From: Rugamonas aquatica
Lineage (GTDB): Bacteria; Pseudomonadota; Gammaproteobacteria; Burkholderiales; Burkholderiaceae_D
Length of the DNA stretch: 64,000 nt
Direction of reading: 5' to 3'
Assembly (NCBI RefSeq): GCF_009380215.1
Contig: NZ_WHUG01000002.1
Location: forward strand, 744,001-808,000
Every line of letters starts with the position of its first letter. Positions within the stretch are counted from its first letter, which is position 1. The notes under the pieces are model-generated. The model did not search any database. It was given only the letters and a program-made list of their open reading frames with translations, and was not told the origin of the DNA. The translations under genes were made by a program, and so were the position numbers. Below, piece by piece: positions 9,296 through 18,544 of this stretch.

Positions 9296-11527
9296 ATGAA
9301 ACTCGGAACAGTTCCTTTGCTGCGTACCTTGCTGTTGCTGGCCTGCGCCGTCAGTGCGCCGAGTCGCGCCGACTGGGCGGCGTCGACCACCGCCTACGTC
9401 GTGCGGGCACAGCCAACCAATTCGCAAATCCAGGCGCAGAATCCGCCCGGCTTTACCTGGGCCATGCACTCGACCAAGCCAGCGAACTATGTCATCGAGA
9501 TCACGCAAGCAGGCATGGCGCCGCAGACCTATACGGTGGGCCGCAATTGGTATTTGCCGAGCGCCACTCTGGCGGTCGGCAGTTATTCGTGGCGGGTGCG
9601 TCCTGCCTTGACGCAGGAATGGTCGACGCCGCGCACCTTCGTCATCGACGCCACCTCCAAGCCGTTCGTCGTACCCGATAATGCCGCCCTCAAAGCGCGC
9701 ATCCTGGCCAAAGGGCACCCGCGGGCATTGCCACCGAGCGTGATGCCACGCAACAGCTGGAGCGCTGCCATGGTGGCGGATCGGGGTACCGGCCTGACGG
9801 ACTTGATGGGAGGGGTTCAGCGCCGCATGACGGCCGTTCCCGTGTATAAGGATTCGGATTGGCCACTGATTACCAGCGGCGCTGCTACTGCGGCTGGCAA
9901 TGTCCAGGTTTCCAATATTCGATGGGCAATGATGGATGTGACGCGCCAGGTCGAGGCATCTTCTTTGCTGTGGCGCATTACCGGGGATCGCGTCTATTTG
10001 AACGAGGCGATCAAGCGTGGCAATGAGCTCGCTGCGCTCAGCCCCTATGGTCCGACCAGCTATGAGAATGACGATCAGGAAGCGCGTCTGATTCCGCTGG
10101 CGTTGATGAAGTGCATCGATTTCCTGGGCAATGACTTGCCTGTGGCTACCAAGACGGCGTGGCTGAAGGTGGTGGAGCAGCGCATGGACGTCATGTATAA
10201 AGCCTTCAACACGCCGGACGGCGGTTTGGACCAGTTTCCTTTCGATTCCCATGGTGCGGTCGCCCAGGGTTATCTGGCATTGATCTCCACCCTGGCGTTG
10301 GGCGATATCCCGGCGGCGTCCACCTGGTTCGACTTTACGTTCCGCGCTTACATCAACAGCATCTCGCCATGGAGCGGGCCTGAAGGAGGTTTCGCCAACG
10401 GCACCTCGTACGCCCAGCACACTGCGCTGGCGTCGCTGACGTTGTGGCAGCCGCTGGCCGTGGCAACCGGCGTCAATCTGTTCGATAAGCCATGGTCGGC
10501 CGGCTTCCTGCAGTCGTTCATGCACTTCCAGCCGCCTGGTTCGGTCAATCACACGTTTGGCGACGAGCAGGAAACGGCGCCGGTGGCGACTGAATTGAAG
10601 GGCTACGCCTCGCGTTTTGCTACGCCGGAGGCGGCATGGTATGTCAAGAACCTGGTCGGGGATGAAGATCCGCTGACGGTGTTGCAGGCGCCTTACCCGT
10701 TGCCGGTCGCGTCGGTATCGAAAACCGCCGTGCCTTCCAATGGCGCGCTTTACCCGAGTATCGGCTGGGTGGCCATGCACAGCGATATTTCAGATCGCGC
10801 CCGCACCTCCGCTTACTTCAAGTCCAGTCCCTATGGTTCCTATAACCACAGCCATGGCGACCAGAACAGTTTGGTCATCAGCAGCGGCGGCCGCCGCCTG
10901 TTGATTGAGTCCGGGTGGTACGACTGGTATGGGTCGCCGCTGTGGAATGACTGGTATCGTCAAACCAAGGCCCACAATGCGATCACCTTTGATGGCGGTA
11001 AAGGACAGGCGCTGGATTCTTACAATGTTCAACTGACGCGCAATGGCAAGATCACGTCGTTTGCTTCCACGCCCGGGCTCGATTATGCGGAAGGCGATGC
11101 CACCGCCGCATACGATGGTGCGTTGACCACCGCGCGGCGGCAAATCTGGTACCTGCGGGCGCAGGACGCTTTCGTCGTGCTGGATAAGCTGGAAGCGCCG
11201 TTGCCGCACGTGTTTGAATGGAATATGCATGCGCCGGCAGTGATGGCGGTTGATGCCGCCACCAAGGTGGTAAAAATCACTAACGTTGATCGTTCGCTGT
11301 GTATCCGGCCGGTCACCACGGACATCACCTATGCTCCGAGGGTGGGCGCACCGCCCAAGCCTGGTACTGTCGAAGACCACGGCGCCTATGTCAGAGCGTC
11401 GGCCAAGACCGGCGAGTTCTTGATCGTGCTCGATGTCGGATGTAAGAATCCCAAACTGACGTTGACCGTAAATCCGACCGGGCGTGTATTGACGGTGGGG
11501 GCGATGTCGGTGACGTTGCCGAAATAA
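9296..11527 (+). CDS. Secreted heparinase II/III-type polysaccharide lyase (DUF4962-like N-terminus)
   Basis: 743 residues. A signal peptide (MKL, hydrophobic LLRTLLLLACAVSA, cleavage near the SRA-DW junction at about residue 25) sends it to the periplasm or outside. A beta-sandwich-like region and an alpha/alpha-toroid (about 100-490) resemble DUF4962 proteins. The C-terminal half contains NHSHGDQNSLVISSGGRRLL and the tyrosine-rich SGWYDWYGSP, matching the heparinase II/III beta-domain with its catalytic His/Tyr. Such enzymes cleave uronate-containing polysaccharides. Its place in the EPS locus suggests it trims or degrades the polymer made here. Substrate unproven. Strong terminator directly after it. 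Confidence 0.8.
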   Translation: MKLGTVPLLRTLLLLACAVSAPSRADWAASTTAYVVRAQPTNSQIQAQNPPGFTWAMHSTKPANYVIEITQAGMAPQTYTVGRNWYLPSATLAVGSYSWRVRPALTQEWSTPRTFVIDATSKPFVVPDNAALKARILAKGHPRALPPSVMPRNSWSAAMVADRGTGLTDLMGGVQRRMTAVPVYKDSDWPLITSGAATAAGNVQVSNIRWAMMDVTRQVEASSLLWRITGDRVYLNEAIKRGNELAALSPYGPTSYENDDQEARLIPLALMKCIDFLGNDLPVATKTAWLKVVEQRMDVMYKAFNTPDGGLDQFPFDSHGAVAQGYLALISTLALGDIPAASTWFDFTFRAYINSISPWSGPEGGFANGTSYAQHTALASLTLWQPLAVATGVNLFDKPWSAGFLQSFMHFQPPGSVNHTFGDEQETAPVATELKGYASRFATPEAAWYVKNLVGDEDPLTVLQAPYPLPVASVSKTAVPSNGALYPSIGWVAMHSDISDRARTSAYFKSSPYGSYNHSHGDQNSLVISSGGRRLLIESGWYDWYGSPLWNDWYRQTKAHNAITFDGGKGQALDSYNVQLTRNGKITSFASTPGLDYAEGDATAAYDGALTTARRQIWYLRAQDAFVVLDKLEAPLPHVFEWNMHAPAVMAVDAATKVVKITNVDRSLCIRPVTTDITYAPRVGAPPKPGTVEDHGAYVRASAKTGEFLIVLDVGCKNPKLTLTVNPTGRVLTVGAMSVTLPK

Positions 11528-11542
11528 GGCGCAATGCTAGTG

Positions 11543-11581
11543 AAACGGCTCCCGAACCGCCAGGTTCCGGGAGCCGTTTTT
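11543..11581 (+). terminator. Rho-independent terminator after the secreted lyase
   Basis: AAACGGCTCCCG-AACC (11543-11558) pairs with GGTTCCGGGAGCCGTTT (11563-11579) with one bulged C and a four-base loop, followed by a run of Ts. It separates the plus-strand lyase from the convergent capA-like gene. The T-run on the other strand is only three long, so it mainly serves the plus strand. Confidence 0.9.
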
Positions 11582-11601
11582 GCGATGGCCCGGCGTTTGC
11601 G

Positions 11602-12678
11602 TCACCAGTTGTATGGCGTATGCAGGCCGCTGCGCATTGCCGCTTTGCGCAACAGCGACTTCGCCCGAAGAAATGCGAATTTAAGTCCGGAATCTATCCG
11701 GCCCCAGCCGCGGTAGCTCCAGAAAACCGGGCCGGCGCGCTTGACCGCGGCGCGCTTTTGTTGCGCGGCGAACCATGCGCGGTATGCGCTGTCGCTGAAG
11801 CCGGCAAATGGGGTCCGGCGCTGCAGTTCGGCGTCGTCGGCAGCCGCGCAACTGCGCACCAGGCGCACCTTTCCTTGAGCGATGTCGTACTGCAGCCAAT
11901 GGGCGATCAAGCTGTCGCCTTGCTGTTCGAGCATGAGCTGCTCGCATACCGCCGGGGTTTTGTAGTGCAGGCGGCGGCCCCGGTATTCCACTTGGGGCAG
12001 TAAAAGATTGCCCAGCGAGTAAGCGATGACGCCGCTGCCGTAGGCTTCCACGCCCTGCACCACATGCGGATGATGGCCGATGACCAGGTCGACGCCTGCG
12101 TCGATCGCCTGGCGTGCCCATTCACGGTCCGCTGGCTGGGGCAGCGTCGCCAATTCATAACCCCAGTGCATGAATGCGATCAATGTCGCCTGGGGAAAGT
12201 CTTTGCGCAGAACGGCCAGCAGCTGCAGCGCTGCCGGCGCATCGAACAGCATCGCTTGGTCGCCGGCACCGCCGGTCCGCGGTTCCGGCAATGGCGAACA
12301 GGCACCAAAGACTACATAATGCCGGGATCCGGCATGGAATTGGCACCAGGGCTGCACACGGGTGCCAAATAGCGCGATATTGCGTTCGGCGAGCATCTGC
12401 TTGCTGGTGTCAATCCCGCCGACATAGTCCGAGATATGGTTGTTGGCCAAGCCGCAAGCCACGACATTGAGCCGCTCGAGCGTGTCCAGCACCGACGGGT
12501 GGGAATACAGGTTGAATTTATAGCGGTTATGCACGGCTTGCTGCTCGGCCGGGCCGGCCACGACACCGCCTTCCAGGTTGGCGACCAGGCGCCCGCGGGC
12601 GCACAGGTCCTTGAGCGCGTCATAGTCGATGCTGTCAGTTTCCGGCCAGGCCAGGTCGCCTGCAAATAATATGGTCAT
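11602..12678 (-). CDS. CapA-like metallophosphoesterase-fold protein
   Basis: 358 residues from ATG 12678 (MTILFAGDLAW). The longer frame upstream overlaps the GT4 gene and lacks conserved sequence. The N-terminal FAGDLAWPETDS, LVANLEGGV, GLANNHISDY, FMHWGYEL and GHHPHVVQGVEAY are the conserved blocks of the CapA/PgsA family, a calcineurin-like fold first known from poly-gamma-glutamate capsule synthesis. No signal peptide or membrane helix is seen, unlike many CapA proteins, so a cytoplasmic role in processing an intermediate is possible. It is the last gene of a three-gene minus-strand operon, coupled to the upstream GT4 gene by ATGA (12675-12678). Confidence 0.82.
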   Translation of the reverse strand: MTILFAGDLAWPETDSIDYDALKDLCARGRLVANLEGGVVAGPAEQQAVHNRYKFNLYSHPSVLDTLERLNVVACGLANNHISDYVGGIDTSKQMLAERNIALFGTRVQPWCQFHAGSRHYVVFGACSPLPEPRTGGAGDQAMLFDAPAALQLLAVLRKDFPQATLIAFMHWGYELATLPQPADREWARQAIDAGVDLVIGHHPHVVQGVEAYGSGVIAYSLGNLLLPQVEYRGRRLHYKTPAVCEQLMLEQQGDSLIAHWLQYDIAQGKVRLVRSCAAADDAELQRRTPFAGFSDSAYRAWFAAQQKRAAVKRAGPVFWSYRGWGRIDSGLKFAFLRAKSLLRKAAMRSGLHTPYNW

Positions 12679-13754
12679 ACGGGAGCTTTCATGAGGTCGA
12701 CATAGGCCGTATGCAGCCGTGCAATCGCCTGTTCGGTAGAGTAGAGTTCTTTGGTGCGCGCTGCCGCCCGCTGCGACAGCGTGCTCCAGCTGCCTGCGTT
12801 CCACGCGGCCTCGATGGCATCCGCATATTGCGCGGCCTCCGCAGCGAGCGGCAGCACCAGGCCGGCGTCACCGATGACGGACCGGTTAAAACCATTGTCA
12901 GTGGCGACGGGAACGCAACCCATGGCCATCGCTTCGGTCAGCGCGTTGGAATGCCCCTCGCCGCTGTGCCGGGTCGGGAACAGGAACCATTGGCTGCGCC
13001 CGAGTTGTGTCAAGACGGCGTCGGACTGGAGTGAACCCAGCCACTCGGCTTGCGGATAGGCGGCGCGCAAGCGCTGCATCAACGCCGCCGGACCGTTGCC
13101 GGCGATGGCGATCTGGCAGGCGAGGCCACGTTGTTGCAGCAGTTGCGCGGTTTGCAAAGCTGTCTCCACGCCTTTCTCCACCGTGATGCGGCCTACGTAG
13201 ATCATCCGCAAGGTTGCGTCGGCCTGGTCGGCTTGACGCGCCGGCATGCCAGTCGCCTTGATGTGGTTGGGCAGATAGAAGGCGGGACGGCCGGTGACCT
13301 GTTGTACGAAGGGCTGGTAGTCGACCCCCTCGACCATCACCTGGTCCGCGCTGAGCAATACTTTCCGGAACAGCCAGCGATATAGCGGTCCCAGCCGGGC
13401 ATAGTGGCGGTGCATGGAGCCGGCGCGGATATCGTAGATGGTGCGCAGGCCGCGCCGGCGGGCCAGCCGCAGCAACAGCAGCTCAGGCAGGGCGAAATGT
13501 TTATAGAGTCCCGTCAGGTGAAAAATCTCCCCCGGCGTCCGGTTGAGTTGGCGCGACAAGCGAAGAAAGCCGCGCAGGTAGCCGCTCAGCTTGGCCCATG
13601 CGCCCCCTTGCGGCTGCGGAAAGCGCAACTCGTGGACGGTCAGGCCGCGCAGGCGCAGCGCTTCGATGGTGCGGCTGTTGCAGGCTTCATAGCCGCCGGC
13701 CGCTGCCACGCCCGGTAACGCAATCGGGCCACATAGCAAGACGACCGGGCTCAT
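12675..13754 (-). CDS. Family 4 glycosyltransferase
   Basis: 359 residues from ATG 13754, which overlaps the stop of the upstream capK-like gene (TGA 13753-13751). N-terminal VVLLCGPIALPGVAAAGGYE gives the glycine-rich acceptor loop. LRMIYVGRITVEKGVETAL, ACQIAIAGNGP and FPTRHSGEGHSNALTEAMA (the E-x7-E catalytic/donor motif) define GT-B family GT4. It lies between CapK-like and CapA-like genes in an opposite-strand operon inside the EPS locus, so it probably adds a particular side group or initiates a separate oligosaccharide (inference). Confidence 0.87.
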   Translation of the reverse strand: MSPVVLLCGPIALPGVAAAGGYEACNSRTIEALRLRGLTVHELRFPQPQGGAWAKLSGYLRGFLRLSRQLNRTPGEIFHLTGLYKHFALPELLLLRLARRRGLRTIYDIRAGSMHRHYARLGPLYRWLFRKVLLSADQVMVEGVDYQPFVQQVTGRPAFYLPNHIKATGMPARQADQADATLRMIYVGRITVEKGVETALQTAQLLQQRGLACQIAIAGNGPAALMQRLRAAYPQAEWLGSLQSDAVLTQLGRSQWFLFPTRHSGEGHSNALTEAMAMGCVPVATDNGFNRSVIGDAGLVLPLAAEAAQYADAIEAAWNAGSWSTLSQRAAARTKELYSTEQAIARLHTAYVDLMKAPV

Positions 13755-15097
13755 CGGAAAGCCTTGGCGCCGGACCACTCTTGCGCCACCCACTTGAATT
13801 TGCCGCTGGCCTGAAGGGGGATCTGCTCCATCCGACGTACCGCCACATCGACCCGGGGGCTGACGGAGTCGCGGAAGTTTTGCAGCAATCGTTGCTCGTC
13901 GGCCATGCCGAAGCCGGCCTCTGGCACCACGCGCACTTCCCATTGCCCCGGCCCCACTTGCGCGACCTGGGTGCGCTTGATATTGCTCAGGGATTTGAGC
14001 GCGAAGGTAATAATGGACGCGCTGACGGCTACATTGTCGAGGTCATACAGCTGGTCCTCGACTTTCCCGGACGAGAGCTCGATACGCGGATAGCTGCGGC
14101 CACAAGGGCAGTCGCCGGGCACCCAGCGGGCGCGATCGGCGATGCGGTAACGCAGCAGCGGCATGACGTGGTTGTGCAAGGTTGTGCCCACAACAAAGCC
14201 GAAATCGTCGGTGGGCTGGTCTTGTTCATCCAGGATTTCGACCCATGAATATTCCGGATTGACGTGGTAAGCGCCATGTTCGCACTGGGCGGCAAAGGCG
14301 ATGCGCTCTGCCATGCCGTAAAAGTCGAATACGCGGCAGCCGAAACTGCGTTCAATCTGCTCGCGCTGGGAGGCGTAGACAGGTTCAGACCCGGTAACGA
14401 CTGCACGCAGGCGCAGCGGGTGGTTCAACTGTTCGGCGGCGCGCGCCAGTTCGTAAGCCGATGACGGATAGGCGCGTAGCAGGGCGACGTCGCAGGAGCC
14501 GATCTGATCGAGCATGGCGCGGGCGTTCTGCTGGTTTAAATGGCGCGTGGACAAAAAGAGTTGCCGGCCGAAACGGTCCCAGCGCCAGAACGGCGGTCGC
14601 TGCTGGCGAATATCGGCGACTTCGTCGCCGCGCAGCACGGCCTGGCGATGGCCCGGACGAAAACCAGCCCAGGACCAGAATTGTATTTGAAATGCTTCCT
14701 CCCAGATGACGGAGGCGATGCTGCGGAAGACTTCGAGCGGCGAGCCGGAGGTGCCGCTGGTCTTGCCCGATGGCCACCATGGGCGGCGCTGCCCGCCATG
14801 CGGATAATAAGCGGCGCGCTCGGCCAATAAGTCCGGCTTGCTGATCACCGGATAGTGCTGGCGCACCCAGGCAAAGACATCGGCCTCGGCTGGCGGCAGC
14901 GGCAAGGCGGCGTAGCGCGGCAACCGGGCGGCACTTGCCAGGGTGGCGCGCAGCAGTCGCGCCTGGCGCGCACGCAATTGTGCTGAGGGCATGCGCTCAC
15001 GACTAATCAGACCACGCGCCTGCTGCAGCGCATAAGGATTGCGCCGGACTAGTTGCCGGAAAAGAAATAAGGCGTGTTTCGATGCGGGAATGAGCAT
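13751..15097 (-). CDS. CapK/PaaK-like adenylate-forming enzyme
   Basis: 448 residues from ATG 15097 (MLIPASKHALFLFRQL); upstream codons are in the divergent intergenic region. SGKTSGTSGSPLEVFRS is the Ser/Thr/Gly-rich ATP phosphate loop of ANL adenylating enzymes. FDFYGMAERIAFAAQCEHG is the A5-type motif, and near the C-terminus ASGKFKWV carries the expected Lys. The closest functional family is CapK/phenylacetate-CoA ligase-like proteins of capsule loci, which may activate an acyl group to decorate the polysaccharide. First gene of the minus-strand capK-GT4-capA operon, all with ATGA overlaps. Acyl substrate unknown. Confidence 0.82.
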   Translation of the reverse strand: MLIPASKHALFLFRQLVRRNPYALQQARGLISRERMPSAQLRARQARLLRATLASAARLPRYAALPLPPAEADVFAWVRQHYPVISKPDLLAERAAYYPHGGQRRPWWPSGKTSGTSGSPLEVFRSIASVIWEEAFQIQFWSWAGFRPGHRQAVLRGDEVADIRQQRPPFWRWDRFGRQLFLSTRHLNQQNARAMLDQIGSCDVALLRAYPSSAYELARAAEQLNHPLRLRAVVTGSEPVYASQREQIERSFGCRVFDFYGMAERIAFAAQCEHGAYHVNPEYSWVEILDEQDQPTDDFGFVVGTTLHNHVMPLLRYRIADRARWVPGDCPCGRSYPRIELSSGKVEDQLYDLDNVAVSASIITFALKSLSNIKRTQVAQVGPGQWEVRVVPEAGFGMADEQRLLQNFRDSVSPRVDVAVRRMEQIPLQASGKFKWVAQEWSGAKAFR

Positions 15098-15359
15098 ACG
15101 GGGTGTTCTCGGAAAAGGCGGTGTGCAGGTGGGGTGGCGAATGGAGCGATCAGCTGTCCAACGTTGACGGATATGAAATATCGACCCGCAGGAACTATAG
15201 CCGCATCTTTGCTGATCCGTCAATTGCGCACGGTAGCGCAGCTTCAACCGGACTTCGCTCCTACGCTGCAATGCGGTATCATCATGGAGTTGTACCCTTG
15301 TTAATTAAACCCTGCGTGCCCGCGACGGCGCGCGCGATACAGGAATGGAATCGTAAGAC
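15098..15359. other. Divergent intergenic region
   Basis: 262 bases between the minus-strand capK-like operon and the plus-strand heparinase gene, so it should hold both promoters. A weak plus-strand candidate is TTCGCT, 17 bases, TATCAT, ending near 15282. No strong operator or hairpin was seen. Confidence 0.35.
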
Positions 15360-17345
15360 ATGACATCGCTGGCTTGGAAAGTGAACCGCCTGAGACTCAT
15401 GGGCTTGGCGGAGATCGCCTGGCGCGTCAAGCAGGCGGTCAGCATGAAGGCCGGCGGCTTGGGTTTCGGGTTGGCGCTACGTCCGCCGGCGCCTGATCTG
15501 GATCGTTCCGGCGCCCGCTTCGTTGCGCAGCCGCCGGCAATGATCGACAGTGCTACCGTGTGCACCGCAGCCGAGCGCATTCTGGCGGGACAGTGGGACG
15601 TGTTTGCTCTGCGCGGCGCCCCGCTGGGTTTTCCGCCGCAATGGAACCGCGATCCGAAGACCGGCACCGTCGCGCCTATGATCTCCGGAAAGCTGATCAA
15701 TTACCGTAGTGAACAGCAAGTAGGCAACATCAAATATTTGTGGGAGCCGAATCGCCATCTGGAGTTGGTCACGCTCGCCCAGGCCTGGCGCCTGAGCGGC
15801 GATGAGCGTTATCGCGATGGCGTGCGCACCTTGTTGCAGTCCTGGTTCGATCAGTGCCCCTATCCGCAAGGCGTACATTGGAGCAGTGCTTTGGAACTGG
15901 CGGTGCGCCTGCTGAACTGGGCGTTCGCCTGGGACTTATTGGGCGGGATGTCGTCGGCCTTGTTCGATGGCGTCGACGGCCAGCGTTTCCTGCGCCAGTG
16001 GCTCGATGTGATTTACCAGCATTGTGACTTCATCCAAGGGTACTTTTCCCGTCATTCGTCGGCCAATAACCACCTGTTTGGCGAGTATGCGGGTTTGTTC
16101 GTCGCCAGCGTGACCTGGCCGCAGTGGCCGCAGAGTGCGCGCTGGCAGGCAATGGCGCTGCGCGGGCTGGAGCGCGAGGCCCAGCTGCAAAACTGTCCGG
16201 ATGGGGTCAACCGTGAGCAGGCCGTCTATTATCAACACGAAGTGATGGACATGATGTTGCTGTGCTTGCTCGTAGGGCGCGCAAACGGCATCAAGTTCAG
16301 TCCGGCCTATACGCAGCAGCTGGAGCGGCTGGCGGAGTTCCTGGCGGCGTTGCTCGACGCTGGGGGGCATATGCCGATGATCGGTGACGGCGACGACGCC
16401 TTGATGGTGCGTCTGGCGCATCAGCCTGGATGGTCGCCGTTTTGCTCTTTGCTGGCCAGTTGCGCATTGTTGTTTGAACGCGCCGATTTCAAGCGCCAAG
16501 CCGGCCGGTTCGATGAGAAGACTGCGTGGCTGTTCGGCGCCGCAGGGGCTGCCCTCTGGGAAGACTTGCCGGTCGTCGATGCTGCGCCGCCGAGGCTGGC
16601 GTTTCCTGACGGCGGCTATTTTTTGCTGGGCCATCGCTTCGGCCGGGCGGATGAAGTCCGGCTGGTGATGGACTGTGCACCGCTGGGCTATTTGTCGATT
16701 GCCGCCCACGGCCATGCCGATGCGCTGGCGATCTTGCTGTCGTTGGGTGGCGAGGAATTCCTGATCGACCCGGGGACCTATACCTACCGCGCCGAATCGG
16801 GATGGCGCGACTATTTCCGCAGTACGGCGGCGCACAATACCCTGTCCATCGATGACTGCGACCAGTCTGTCATAGGCGGTAATTTCATGTGGCTGAAGAA
16901 AGCGCGGGCGCGACTGTTGGCGCACAGCGCGGAGGGCGCGCTCCAGGTCGTGGAAGGGGAGCATGACGGGTATGCCCGCCTCGCCGATCCGGTTATGCAC
17001 AGGCGAAAGGTTGAGCTGGATACACAAGCCAATTGTATCGTCGTGACCGATACCGTGAGTTGTGCTGCTCGGCATCGGGTGCGGCTGCACTGGCATTTCT
17101 CCGAGCATTGTCAGGTGGCCCTGCATGACGGGCGGGCCGAGGCGTTGGGGCAGCGTTCCAGCCTGCGCCTGCATTGCGAGGGGGCCGAGATGGCGGTGCT
17201 GCGCGGCGGCGCCGAGCCCGGACCCGGTTGGATATCGCGCCGCTATGACCGGAAGGTCCCGACCGCGACAGTCGCGTGCAGCGTTGCGGTGCATGGTACG
17301 ACGACAATACGTACCGTCATCACGTTTCAACCGCTGCCCGGCTAG
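15360..17345 (+). CDS. Heparinase II/III family protein (alginate-lyase-like), no signal peptide
   Basis: 661 residues starting MTSLAWKVNRLRLMGLAEIAWRV. This amphipathic N-terminus is shared by the EPS-locus heparinase proteins and is not a signal peptide. The alpha/alpha-toroid contains WSSALELAVRLLNWAFAWDL and SSANNHLFGEYAGLF. The C-terminal beta-domain has IAAHGHADALAILLSLGGEEF and IDPGTYTYR (about residues 445-485), the heparinase II/III signature. Family knowledge: these occur in exosortase-associated EPS clusters, and their real substrate is largely unknown. It differs strongly from the secreted lyase at 9296, so the two are not a recent duplication. Confidence 0.83.
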   Translation: MTSLAWKVNRLRLMGLAEIAWRVKQAVSMKAGGLGFGLALRPPAPDLDRSGARFVAQPPAMIDSATVCTAAERILAGQWDVFALRGAPLGFPPQWNRDPKTGTVAPMISGKLINYRSEQQVGNIKYLWEPNRHLELVTLAQAWRLSGDERYRDGVRTLLQSWFDQCPYPQGVHWSSALELAVRLLNWAFAWDLLGGMSSALFDGVDGQRFLRQWLDVIYQHCDFIQGYFSRHSSANNHLFGEYAGLFVASVTWPQWPQSARWQAMALRGLEREAQLQNCPDGVNREQAVYYQHEVMDMMLLCLLVGRANGIKFSPAYTQQLERLAEFLAALLDAGGHMPMIGDGDDALMVRLAHQPGWSPFCSLLASCALLFERADFKRQAGRFDEKTAWLFGAAGAALWEDLPVVDAAPPRLAFPDGGYFLLGHRFGRADEVRLVMDCAPLGYLSIAAHGHADALAILLSLGGEEFLIDPGTYTYRAESGWRDYFRSTAAHNTLSIDDCDQSVIGGNFMWLKKARARLLAHSAEGALQVVEGEHDGYARLADPVMHRRKVELDTQANCIVVTDTVSCAARHRVRLHWHFSEHCQVALHDGRAEALGQRSSLRLHCEGAEMAVLRGGAEPGPGWISRRYDRKVPTATVACSVAVHGTTTIRTVITFQPLPG

Positions 17346-17434
17346 CACGGCGAAGCGAAGGGGATGTCGCGCGCGGCACTCTCAGGGTAAAATAGATGTA
17401 TTTATGTAAATTTCATATCACGAAGGTTTGATCC

Positions 17435-18544
17435 ATGCCGACACTTTATCTGGTTGCAGGTGCCCGTCCCAATTTCATGAAAATTGCGCCTATTGTGCGT
17501 GCCCTGCAAGCGCATGGGAGCATTGAATTCCGTATTATCCACACCGGTCAGCATTACGACCGCGACATGAATGACGTTTTTTTTGAAGAACTCGGCATTC
17601 CCGCCCCGGATGTTTTCATGGCGGCGGGCGGCGGCAGCCACGCACAACAGACCGCCAAGATCATGCTGGCGTTCGAGGAATTGTGCCTGGCCCAGCGTCC
17701 GGACGCGGTGCTGGTGGTCGGTGACGTCAATTCCACCTTGGCGTGTTCCATTGTCGCCAAGAAGTTGAATATTCCGGTGGCCCACGTGGAGGCTGGCTTG
17801 CGCAGCGGCGACATGAGCATGCCGGAAGAGATCAACCGTCTGGTCACCGACAGCATTTCCGATTGGTTCTTTGTTACCGAACCGAGCGCGGTGACCCATC
17901 TTCAGCGCGAGGGGAAAGCGGCGTCCGCCATCCATTATGTCGGCCACGTGATGGTCGATAACGTCCTTTACCAGGCTGAAAAGCTGCGTCATGCGGAGTC
18001 CGGCAGCTACGACACCAATGCCTTCAAGACCGCGCACAGCGGTGCCGGGCAGCGCTACGGTGTCGTCACGCTGCACCGCCCGAGCAACGTCGATGACCAG
18101 CCTATGATGATGCAGCTGGCGCAGGCGTTGCGGACGATCGCCGTTGACCTGCCGCTGATTTTCCCGGTGCACCCGCGCACCCGCGCCAACCTGGAGAAGT
18201 TCGGCATCGATCTTGGCGAGCGCATTACCCTGGTCGGGCCGCAAGGCTATATGGCCTTCCTCAACCTGTGGAAGGACGCGGCGCTGGTGCTGACCGACAG
18301 TGGCGGCCTGCAGGAAGAAACCACTGCGCTGGGCGTGCCCTGCCTGACGTTGCGCGAAAATACCGAGCGGCCCGTGACCGTGGATGAAGGTTCCAATGTC
18401 CTCACGGGTACCGATCCCGATACCATCATCGCCGAAGCGCGCAAAATTCTGCGCGGCGAGGGCAAGCAGGGACGGCGACCGCATCTTTGGGATGGCCGCG
18501 CGGCCGAGCGTATCGTCGCCATCCTGGCCGGGGAGATGGCATGA
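17435..18544 (+). CDS. wecB: UDP-N-acetylglucosamine 2-epimerase (non-hydrolysing)
   Basis: 369 residues, normal for WecB/MnaA. It interconverts UDP-GlcNAc and UDP-ManNAc in the cytoplasm. Conserved blocks in order: GARPNFMKIAPI, HTGQHYDRDM, VVGDVNSTLA, HVEAGLRSGDMSMPEEINR, LHRPSNVD, HPRTRANL and TDSGGLQEET. A GAAGG ribosome site precedes the ATG, and a TAAAAT -10-like hexamer lies at 17388-17393 with a poor -35. It is coupled by ATGA (18541) to a GT26 gene and followed by a UDP-HexNAc dehydrogenase, together forming a HexNAc-uronate module. Confidence 0.95.
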   Translation: MPTLYLVAGARPNFMKIAPIVRALQAHGSIEFRIIHTGQHYDRDMNDVFFEELGIPAPDVFMAAGGGSHAQQTAKIMLAFEELCLAQRPDAVLVVGDVNSTLACSIVAKKLNIPVAHVEAGLRSGDMSMPEEINRLVTDSISDWFFVTEPSAVTHLQREGKAASAIHYVGHVMVDNVLYQAEKLRHAESGSYDTNAFKTAHSGAGQRYGVVTLHRPSNVDDQPMMMQLAQALRTIAVDLPLIFPVHPRTRANLEKFGIDLGERITLVGPQGYMAFLNLWKDAALVLTDSGGLQEETTALGVPCLTLRENTERPVTVDEGSNVLTGTDPDTIIAEARKILRGEGKQGRRPHLWDGRAAERIVAILAGEMA

